Positions 20,496 through 27,201 of a stretch of 64,000 nucleotides of DNA are shown piece after piece. Below the pieces are notes generated by a model that was not told where the DNA came from, did not search any database, and worked only from the letters and a program-made list of their open reading frames with translations. Origin of the DNA: JAHFUI01 sp039931615 (GTDB lineage Bacteria > Acidobacteriota > Vicinamibacteria > Vicinamibacterales > CAVVIG01); assembly GCA_039931615.1 (NCBI GenBank), contig JBDTRR010000026.1, forward strand, positions 1 through 64,000, in the 5' to 3' direction. Each line of letters starts with the position of its first letter. Within the stretch, counting starts at the first letter, position 1. The translations under genes were made by a program, and so were the position numbers.

Positions 20496-20576
20496 AGACC
20501 GTCCCCTACTGTCACCGCCCCCCCACGGGACGGTCTGAAGAAAGTCACTCCCGTCACGGTCCGGCTGAAGCCGGAC
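20484..20576. repeat. Cluster of short palindromes after prmA (terminator-like, REP core)
   Basis: GGGACGGT (20484-20491) and ACCGTCCC (20498-20505) form a perfect 8-bp stem with a 6-base loop across the prmA stop codon. AGACCGTCCC (20496-20505) pairs alternatively with GGGACGGTCT (20527-20536). A third palindrome, GTCCGGCT-GA-AGCCGGAC (20559-20576), has the core shared by the dispersed elements at 29.9, 30.9 and 58.4 kb. No U-tract follows. It may act as a terminator for the hrcA operon. Confidence 0.6.
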
Positions 20577-20659
20577 ACCACGGACGTGGACATCGTCGAG
20601 CTGTTCACCCCTGGGCGGTTAAACCATGGAATACTCTCTCTGGTCCAAAGAGAGAAGCC

Positions 20660-22480
20660 ATGCCCCGACAACTCCTCGTCATCCTGTTTGCGCTGTCTCT
20701 GGCCACCGTGCTCGCGGCCCAGACGTCGCGGCCCGGGCCAGCAGAGGCGCCGGCTCGCGACACGCCGGCGCAAGCGGCGGCGAAGGACGTGCCGCCGGCA
20801 CCGATGGGTCGGATCACCGGCAGGGTCCTCGCAGCGGACAACGGGCGGCCGGTGAGACGCGCGCGCGCCGTGGTCAATGCCGCGGAACTGCCCGGCGGCC
20901 GGGCGACGTTGACCGACGACAGCGGCGTCTTCGAGCTGACCGACCTGCCGGCCGGCCGCTACACGCTGTCGGTGTCCAAGACCGGCTTCGTCGGGCTCTC
21001 GTACGGTCAGCGCCGGCCGCTTCAGGCCGGCACGCCCCTGCAGTTGCGCGAGGGGCAGCAGATGGCCGGCATCGAATTCCGTCTGCCGCGCGGCAGCGTG
21101 CTGGCCGGGCACATCTTCGACGAGACCGGCGAGCCGATGCCGGGCGCGTCGGTCCGGGTGATGCGCTACCAGTACGCGCAGGGCGAGCGCCAGCTGGTGC
21201 CAGCCGGCAACACACAGACCGACGACGAGGGAACGTTCCGTGTCTGGGGCTTGAACCCGGGCGACTATTACGTCAGCGCCGTGACCCGGAATTTCGACTT
21301 CGGCGGCCGGGGCGGGCCAGGCGGGGGTCGCGGTGGCGGGCCAGGCAGCGGGCCGGGAGGGCGCGGCGGCGGCCGGGGTGGTCCGGGCCGCGCCGGGTTC
21401 ATCGATCCGGTCCCACCGCCATCGACCGGCGACGACGAAACGGAGAAGGCCTACGCGCCGACGTACTATCCGGGCGTCGGATCGATCAGCGAAGCCCGCC
21501 CGATCAGCGTCTCGGTCGGCCAGCAGCTGCTCGACATCAACTTCAATTTGCTCCTCGTGCGGACGGCTCGGATCACCGGCGTGGTGACGAATCCCAACGG
21601 TACCGAAACGAGCAGCGGCCAGGTGAACCTGGCGCCTGAAGCGGCCGGCGCCGGCAGCCGCGGGCAGCTGGGGGTCAATTTCAACAGCCGGATCGACTGG
21701 GACGGCAAGTTCATCCTCAACAACGTGCCGCCTGGCCGTTATGTGCTGCGCGCCCGCGGCGACGACGCCGTCACGCCGCAATATGCGGCGCAGCCGCTGA
21801 CCGTCGACAGCTCCGGCGATATCAGCGATGTCTCCGTCCTGCTGTATCCCAGCGCTTCCGTCACCGGCGTCGTGACGTTCGAGGGCGGCCAGGGAACGGA
21901 CCTCACCCAGGTCCGGATCACGGCACCGTCGGCAGAGGACGCGGTCTCCATCGGGGCCAACCCGAACGCCCGCGTCGACAAGGAGGGAACGTTCACCCTC
22001 AACGGTGTCGCAGCCGGCCTGCATTGGATCCGGTCGGGCGGCGGGGCCCGTGGCTGGGCGTTGAAGTCGGTGATCGTCGACGGCGTGGACGTCGTCGACA
22101 CTCCGATCGCGCTGCGCAGCGGTCAGACGCTGCAGAACGTCAGCGTCGTGTTCACCAACAAGCTGACCGAGATCAACGGGACCGTCACCGACGTGCGCGG
22201 CACGCCGCTCACCGAGTTCACGGTGCTGGCCTTTCCCACCGAGTCGCTGCTCTGGCGGCCGCTGGCCCGCCAGATTGCCACGGCCCGGCCGGACCAGAAC
22301 GGCCGGTTCCAGATGCGCGGGCTGCCGCCCGGCAGCTACTACCTCGCAACCGTCGATCCGGCCGAACAAGGCGAATGGTTCGAGCCGGCATTCCTCGAGG
22401 AGCACCGGATCGGCGCGGCGCGGATCTCGTTGAGCGAAGGCGCAGTGCAGACCAGCGACTTCCAGGTCGCGACGCGCTGA
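20660..22480 (+). CDS. Secreted carboxypeptidase-regulatory-like domain protein
   Basis: The 606-residue protein begins with a signal peptide (MPRQLLVILFALSLATVLAA, cleavage likely after AQT). It contains repeated CarboxypepD_reg / TonB-plug-like beta-sandwich modules with the recurring pattern of a flexible strand then GxFxLxxLPxGxYxL (for example GVFELTDLPAGRYTLSVSKT and GRFQMRGLPPGSYYLA). A glycine/arginine-rich insert (about residues 216-248) splits the modules. Such proteins are abundant in Acidobacteriota and act at the cell surface; the ligand is unknown. The AGAGAGAAG box before ATG 20660 supports this start. It stands alone, separated from prmA by palindromes and convergent with rsmE. 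Confidence 0.85.
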   Translation: MPRQLLVILFALSLATVLAAQTSRPGPAEAPARDTPAQAAAKDVPPAPMGRITGRVLAADNGRPVRRARAVVNAAELPGGRATLTDDSGVFELTDLPAGRYTLSVSKTGFVGLSYGQRRPLQAGTPLQLREGQQMAGIEFRLPRGSVLAGHIFDETGEPMPGASVRVMRYQYAQGERQLVPAGNTQTDDEGTFRVWGLNPGDYYVSAVTRNFDFGGRGGPGGGRGGGPGSGPGGRGGGRGGPGRAGFIDPVPPPSTGDDETEKAYAPTYYPGVGSISEARPISVSVGQQLLDINFNLLLVRTARITGVVTNPNGTETSSGQVNLAPEAAGAGSRGQLGVNFNSRIDWDGKFILNNVPPGRYVLRARGDDAVTPQYAAQPLTVDSSGDISDVSVLLYPSASVTGVVTFEGGQGTDLTQVRITAPSAEDAVSIGANPNARVDKEGTFTLNGVAAGLHWIRSGGGARGWALKSVIVDGVDVVDTPIALRSGQTLQNVSVVFTNKLTEINGTVTDVRGTPLTEFTVLAFPTESLLWRPLARQIATARPDQNGRFQMRGLPPGSYYLATVDPAEQGEWFEPAFLEEHRIGAARISLSEGAVQTSDFQVATR

Positions 22481-22496
22481 ACGTGCGCCGGCGCTC

Positions 22497-23237
22497 CTAC
22501 AGGTCGTTCCACAAGAACTGCAGGACGCTGATCGCCGCCACCGGGACCGCATCGGCGCGCAGCGTGCGGTGCCCGAGGGTGATCAGGCGCACGTCCCGGC
22601 GCGCCGCCGCGCCCCACTCCTCGGCCGACCAGCCCCCTTCCGGTCCCACCATCACCGCGGCATCCGGCGGTGTCGGGCCGCCACGCAGCGCCCCAATCGG
22701 CTCGACCGCCGCGGTCGTGCCCGGCTCGACCAGCATCAGCCGGACGAAGGGCGGCGGTTCATCGAGGAAGTCCTCGAGCTTCAGCGGCGAGCGGATTTCG
22801 GGCAGGGTGGCCCGCCGCGACTGCTTGACCGAGGCGAGTGCGATTCGCCGCCACCGATCGAGCCGCGGCCCCCTGATCAGCGCGGCGACCGTCGTCTCGG
22901 TACGCCTGGTGACGATTGGATGAATCGCCGCGACGCCGAGCATGACGGCGTCGCGGACGATGTCGTCCATTTTCTCGCCCTTGAGCACGGCCTGCACCAG
23001 GGTCAAGGCGACCAGCGGTTCGGGCGGCGGATCGAGCCGCGCCAGCAGCTGCAGCCGCACGTCGCGGCGGCTGGCTGACGTCACGCGGGCGAGGAATTCG
23101 CTGCCCCGGCCGTCAAAGACGGCGACGGTATCGCCCGACGTCAGCCGCAGTACGCGGGTGAGATGTTCTGCCTCGTCGCGCGGCAGATCCACCGTTTCAT
23201 CGCCCGGGTCGAGCGAAGGTGCGAAGAACCGGTGCAC
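22497..23237 (-). CDS. rsmE: 16S rRNA (uracil1498-N3)-methyltransferase
   Basis: This SPOUT methyltransferase of about 246 residues has the PUA-like N-terminus (HRFFAPSL, EAEHLTRVLRLTSGD). The knot motifs are KGEKMDDIVRDAVMLGVAAI, MVGPEGGWSAEE and ITLGHRTLRADAVPVAAI. It methylates U1498 of 16S rRNA. I chose GTG 23237 because family members start at the HRFF stretch; the frame stays open upstream with unrelated sequence. It follows ilvE on the same strand with a 58-bp gap. Confidence 0.93.
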   Translation of the reverse strand: MHRFFAPSLDPGDETVDLPRDEAEHLTRVLRLTSGDTVAVFDGRGSEFLARVTSASRRDVRLQLLARLDPPPEPLVALTLVQAVLKGEKMDDIVRDAVMLGVAAIHPIVTRRTETTVAALIRGPRLDRWRRIALASVKQSRRATLPEIRSPLKLEDFLDEPPPFVRLMLVEPGTTAAVEPIGALRGGPTPPDAAVMVGPEGGWSAEEWGAAARRDVRLITLGHRTLRADAVPVAAISVLQFLWNDL

Positions 23238-23295
23238 GGGGCGGCTGTTATCGTGTCCCAGAGGTGCGGGCCAGGTGTGCTGATCGGGCTCGCCG

Positions 23296-24414
23296 CTATG
23301 CGGTGCCCACCGCCTGCCTCGCCGGCGTCCCGGCGTCCGCGGCACAGACCTCGCGAATCCAGCCGTGACGATCCGGCAGGCGGCCGTACTGAATGCCGAC
23401 CAGCGTCTCGTAAAGCTGGGTCGTCAGCGGCCCCGGCGCGCCGATCGCCGTCCCAATCGACGATCCATCCTCGAACCGCAGGCTGTTGATGCCGATCACC
23501 ACGGCCGCCGTGCCGCACGCGAACATTTCAGAGACGCTGCCGTCCTTCAGACCGTCGACGACCTCGTCGATGGCGATCGGGGCGTCGCTCACTTCGATCC
23601 CGAGATCGGCAGCGAGAACGAGCAGCGACTCGCGCGTCACGCCGCGGAGGATGGTGTCGGTGAGGGGCGGCGTCCGCAGCCGGCCGTTCTGCACGAACAT
23701 GATGTTCATCCCGCCCATTTCCTCGACGTAGCGCCGATCGCGCGCATCCAGGAACAACACCTGCGAGCAGCCGATCGCCTTGGCGTCCTCGGTAATCTTC
23801 AGCGTGACGGCATAGTTGCCGCCGGCCTTGACGTTGCCCATCCCGCCTGAAGCGGCCCGCACCACCGACTGGCTGACCAGGACGTCGATGGCACCCGGGC
23901 CGGCGCCGGCCCCCTTGAAGTAGCCACCCGAGGGCAGCGTCAGGATGAAGAAGATGAACTCACTCGCACTCTTGACGCCCAGCGTCGCGTCGATGCCGAT
24001 CAGGGTCGGCCGGATGTAGAGACAGCCCGGCGCGCCCGGCAGGAAGTGCCGCTCGTTCTCGACCAGCTCGCCAATCGCCTGCAGGAAGAAGTGCTCGTCC
24101 ACCGGCGGGATGCTGAGCCGATCGGCGGACTCCTGGAACCGCTTCGCGTTCATCTCGGGACGGAACAGCACCACCCGGCCGTCGTCCTGCCGGAAGGCCT
24201 TCAACCCCTCGAAGACGGTCTGGCTGTAGTGGAACACCAGCGCGGCCGGGTGCAGCGTAAACGGCTCGATCTTCTGGATGCGCGGATTGCGCCAGCCGCC
24301 GTCGCGGTACTCGGTCAGGAAGAAGTTCGGCGTGAACATCTTGCCGAATTCCAGCTGGTCTGGATCGAGCGGGTGATCGGGAGTGGTCGGTGATGCGAGG
24401 TGGGTGATCGTCAT
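23296..24414 (-). CDS. ilvE: Branched-chain amino acid aminotransferase
   Basis: This 372-residue fold-type IV PLP enzyme has the BCAT II motifs FHYSQTVFEGLKAFR, GCLYIRPTLIG and NVKAGGNYAVTLK (the lysine carries PLP). It also has VEEMGGMNIMFV and SEMFACGTAAVV. It transfers amino groups between glutamate and the oxo acids of Leu, Ile and Val. Family length is 350-370. It starts at ATG 24414 in a divergent spacer shared with the Ser/Thr kinase gene. Next to rsmE only by position; no pathway link is evident. Confidence 0.95.
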   Translation of the reverse strand: MTITHLASPTTPDHPLDPDQLEFGKMFTPNFFLTEYRDGGWRNPRIQKIEPFTLHPAALVFHYSQTVFEGLKAFRQDDGRVVLFRPEMNAKRFQESADRLSIPPVDEHFFLQAIGELVENERHFLPGAPGCLYIRPTLIGIDATLGVKSASEFIFFILTLPSGGYFKGAGAGPGAIDVLVSQSVVRAASGGMGNVKAGGNYAVTLKITEDAKAIGCSQVLFLDARDRRYVEEMGGMNIMFVQNGRLRTPPLTDTILRGVTRESLLVLAADLGIEVSDAPIAIDEVVDGLKDGSVSEMFACGTAAVVIGINSLRFEDGSSIGTAIGAPGPLTTQLYETLVGIQYGRLPDRHGWIREVCAADAGTPARQAVGTA

Positions 24415-24488
24415 ACCCCGCTATTTTCTCCCGCCGGGCGGCGCTGCGCAAATAGCCGCGGCGGCCAGCCGGAGCGCGCGGAGCCAGC

Positions 24489-24497
24489 TGGTATACT
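24489..24497 (+). promoter_or_regulatory. Extended -10 promoter of the Ser/Thr kinase, leaderless
   Basis: TGGTATACT (TG-n-TATACT) ends six bases before the GTG start at 24504. The first transcribed base would be at or next to the start codon. The 11-mer GCTGGTATACT recurs upstream of the TonB gene (minus strand, about 53220-53210). No -35 is recognisable. Confidence 0.6.
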
Positions 24498-24503
24498 CCG
24501 CCG

Positions 24504-25463
24504 GTGTTTTTCCGGGGGCAGATCATCGGCAAATACCAGGTGCTGTCGACGATTGGCAGCGGCGGCTTCGGCACCGTCTACCTGGCCGAAGACACCTGGA
24601 TCAACAAGAAGGTCGCCCTCAAGGTCCCGCACAAGCAGGGGCTCGACTTCGGCGAGCTGCTGCGCGAGCCGCGCCTCCTGGCGACGCTGAATCATCCGGG
24701 CATCGTCACCATCCTGACGGCGGAGAAACAGGAGAACGTCTTCTTCATCGTGATGGAGTTCGTGCCGGGCGAGACCCTGGAGGCGATCCTGAGCCGCGAC
24801 GGCGCGCTCGATCTGGCGACCGCGCTCGACTACACGTGTCAGATCTGCAACGCCGTCGATCACGCGCACCGGCAGGGCGTGCTGCACCGCGATCTGCGCC
24901 CGTCCAACGTGCTGGTCACCGACACCGGCCGGGTCAAGGTCGCCGATTTCGGCACCTCGCGCTTCCTCGAGTTCGCCGCCCTCGGCACCACCGTCATCGG
25001 CAGTCCGCCGTACATGGCGCCGGAGCAGTTCCTCGGCAAGGCGGTCTTCGCGTCAGACATCTATTCCATCGGCGTGACGATGTATCAGATGTTCACTGGC
25101 GAGCTGCCGTACGACACGCCCTCGCCGGCTGATCTGAACCGGCTGATGCGGGGCGAGCTGCTGACCGCGCCGCGGCTCAAGAATCCGCGCCTGCCCAAGG
25201 CGATCGACGAGATCGTGCTGAAGGCGATGGCCCCGGACATTCCGGCCCGCTATCAACGCGCCGGCGATCTGCTCGACCAGGTCCTGGCCGTGCGCCTCAA
25301 CGGCGGCCGGCGCCCTGCCGCCGAGGCGCCGTCCGGCGAGGTGCAGGATATCCAGTCGCGGTTGAAAGCCCGTGAAACACCGCAGCCGCGGTTCTGCTGG
25401 CAGTGCCGCAAGCCGCTGCACGCCCGCTCCGGCCGGTGCCCCTTCTGCGGCGAGGCGCAATAG
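24504..25463 (+). CDS. Ser/Thr protein kinase with C-terminal zinc ribbon
   Basis: The 319-residue protein has a complete kinase domain (about 8-265): GSGGFGTVY, VALK, HRDLRPSNVL, DFGTSR and GSPPYMAPEQ. All catalytic residues are present. After a short linker comes a zinc ribbon, CWQC...CPFC, at the extreme C-terminus. There is no TM segment, so it is cytosolic. pilT follows 71 bp downstream with its own promoter-like sequence, so a tie to pilus motility is possible but unproven. The GTG start is chosen because the frame begins just after the extended -10. Confidence 0.92.
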   Translation: MFFRGQIIGKYQVLSTIGSGGFGTVYLAEDTWINKKVALKVPHKQGLDFGELLREPRLLATLNHPGIVTILTAEKQENVFFIVMEFVPGETLEAILSRDGALDLATALDYTCQICNAVDHAHRQGVLHRDLRPSNVLVTDTGRVKVADFGTSRFLEFAALGTTVIGSPPYMAPEQFLGKAVFASDIYSIGVTMYQMFTGELPYDTPSPADLNRLMRGELLTAPRLKNPRLPKAIDEIVLKAMAPDIPARYQRAGDLLDQVLAVRLNGGRRPAAEAPSGEVQDIQSRLKARETPQPRFCWQCRKPLHARSGRCPFCGEAQ

Positions 25464-25514
25464 CCCCGGCTCGAGCGTGGGCGCGTCGAATGGCGCCGGC
25501 TGGCCACCCCTGGC

Positions 25515-25523
25515 TGGTAAGAT
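25515..25523 (+). promoter_or_regulatory. Extended -10 promoter of pilT
   Basis: TGGTAAGAT ends 11 bases before the pilT ATG (25535). The predicted leader is about five bases with no room for a normal ribosome-binding site. Confidence 0.45.
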
Positions 25524-25534
25524 CGCAGCAGACC

Positions 25535-26683
25535 ATGGAAGTGAACGATCTCCTGAAAATTGCGGTCGATAGCGGCGCTTCGGACCTTCACATCAAGGTG
25601 GGCAGCTTCCCGATGATGCGGGTCGGCGGGATGCTGACCCCGGCGTCGGAAGAGAAAAGACTCAACCGCGAGGACCTCGAGGCGATGAGCAATGCGCTGA
25701 TGTCGACCGCGCAGCGCAACAAGTTCAAGGAAGCCCAGGAAGTCGACCTGGCCTACAGCGTTGCCGGCCTCGGGCGATTCCGCTGCAACATCTTCCAGCA
25801 GCGCGGCACGGTCGGGATGGTGCTGCGGGTCATTCCGATGCACATCCGGACGCTCGATGAGCTCGAGCTGCCGCCCGTCCTCAAGCGGATCGGCGCGGAA
25901 GAGCGCGGACTGGTGCTGGTCACCGGCACCACCGGGAGCGGCAAGAGCACCACTCTCGCCGCCCTGATCGATCACATCAACAAGACCCGGTCGGCCCACG
26001 TGATGACGGTCGAGGATCCGATCGAGTTCCTCCATCGTGACATCAAGTCGATGATCAACCAGCGCGAGGTGGCCGTCGACACCAAGTCGTTCGCGCAGGC
26101 GCTGCGCAGCGCGCTGCGGCAGGATCCCGACGTGATCCTGGTCGGCGAGATGCGCGACTTCGAAACCATCGCGACCGGCCTGCTTGCCGCCGAGACCGGC
26201 CATCTGGTGCTGTCGACCCTGCATACACTCGACGCGACGGAGACGATCAACCGGATCATCGGAGAATTTCCGCCGCATCAACAGAAGCAGATCCGGCTGC
26301 AGCTGGCCAGCGTATTGAAGGCGGTCGTCTCGCAGCGGCTGCTGCCGAAGCTGGACGGCCACGGCCGCGCCCCGGCGGTCGAAGTGATGATCAGCACTCC
26401 TTTCATCCGGGACTGCATCGTCGACAAGGAGAAGACCCACCTCATCCACGGCGCGATTGCGAAGGGCACGTCACAGTACGGGATGCAGACGTTCGATCAG
26501 TCGATCTTCGGACTGGTCCAGCAGGGACTGGTCTCCTACGATGAGGCGCTGCGCTGGGCCAGCAACGTCGACGAGTTCAAGATGCGGATGCAGGGCATCT
26601 CGACCACCACCGACCTGGGCCGCGAAGAGAGGGCCAGCGCCGCTCCCGAATCGCCGGAGATCACGCGCTTCGGAAGTCAGTGA
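25535..26683 (+). CDS. pilT: Type IV pilus twitching-motility ATPase PilT
   Basis: This 382-residue hexameric ATPase has the PilT N-terminus (LLKIAVDSGASDLHIKVG), Walker A GTTGSGKSTT, the Asp box TVEDPIEFLH, Walker B DPDVILVGEMRD and the His box HLVLSTLHTLDA. It powers pilus retraction. The AIRNLIRE retraction motif of canonical PilT is replaced by HGAIAKGTSQYGMQTFDQS, so a PilU-like or lineage-specific paralogue is possible. Its stop overlaps the recX start. Other pilus genes are not in the window. Confidence 0.92.
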   Translation: MEVNDLLKIAVDSGASDLHIKVGSFPMMRVGGMLTPASEEKRLNREDLEAMSNALMSTAQRNKFKEAQEVDLAYSVAGLGRFRCNIFQQRGTVGMVLRVIPMHIRTLDELELPPVLKRIGAEERGLVLVTGTTGSGKSTTLAALIDHINKTRSAHVMTVEDPIEFLHRDIKSMINQREVAVDTKSFAQALRSALRQDPDVILVGEMRDFETIATGLLAAETGHLVLSTLHTLDATETINRIIGEFPPHQQKQIRLQLASVLKAVVSQRLLPKLDGHGRAPAVEVMISTPFIRDCIVDKEKTHLIHGAIAKGTSQYGMQTFDQSIFGLVQQGLVSYDEALRWASNVDEFKMRMQGISTTTDLGREERASAAPESPEITRFGSQ

Positions 26684-27153
26684 CTGCCTACCTCGACGGC
26701 CTCCGGATGCTGGCACGACGTGAGCTGTCCGAGGCGCAGATCCGCCAGCGGCTGAAGCGGCGCGAGCACGATCCGGATGCCATCGACGCGGCGGTCGCCG
26801 GCCTCGGCGAGGAGCGCGCCATCGACGACGTCCGCGTCGCGGCCGCGATCGCGCGAACCCAGACCTCGATCAAGCGGCGCGGCCGGCGGCGCGTCCGACG
26901 GCAGATCGAGCAGGCCGGCGTCCTGCCGGCCGTCGCCCGCCAGGCCGTTGACGAGGTATTTGGCGCGCTGGACGAGGCGGCCCTGCTCGACGCCGCCCTC
27001 GGCAAACGCCTGCGCGGGCGCGAGACGATCGCCGACGATGCCGAGTTCCGCCGGCTGTTCCGATTCCTGATCGGCCAGGGGTTCGAGCCGGATCGGGTGA
27101 TGGCCGCCCTGAACCAGCGCTCGGCCCGCCGGAAGAGGGCGACGCTTGACTGA
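26680..27153 (+). CDS. recX: Regulatory protein RecX
   Basis: The 157-residue protein has three RecX helical repeats (YLDGLRMLARRELSEAQIRQ, IDDVRVAAAIARTQTSIKRR, FRRLFRFLIGQGFEPDRVM). RecX binds RecA filaments and limits recombination. It starts at GTG 26680 within the pilT stop (GTGA overlap). alaS follows after 48 bp. The recX-alaS pair is common, usually after recA, which is not here; the upstream neighbour is pilT instead. Confidence 0.85.
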   Translation: MTAYLDGLRMLARRELSEAQIRQRLKRREHDPDAIDAAVAGLGEERAIDDVRVAAAIARTQTSIKRRGRRRVRRQIEQAGVLPAVARQAVDEVFGALDEAALLDAALGKRLRGRETIADDAEFRRLFRFLIGQGFEPDRVMAALNQRSARRKRATLD

Positions 27154-27201
27154 ACGACCTGGCGTCTCGACCTTTGTGCCGTTCGCGGTGTTCGTGGTTC
27201 A

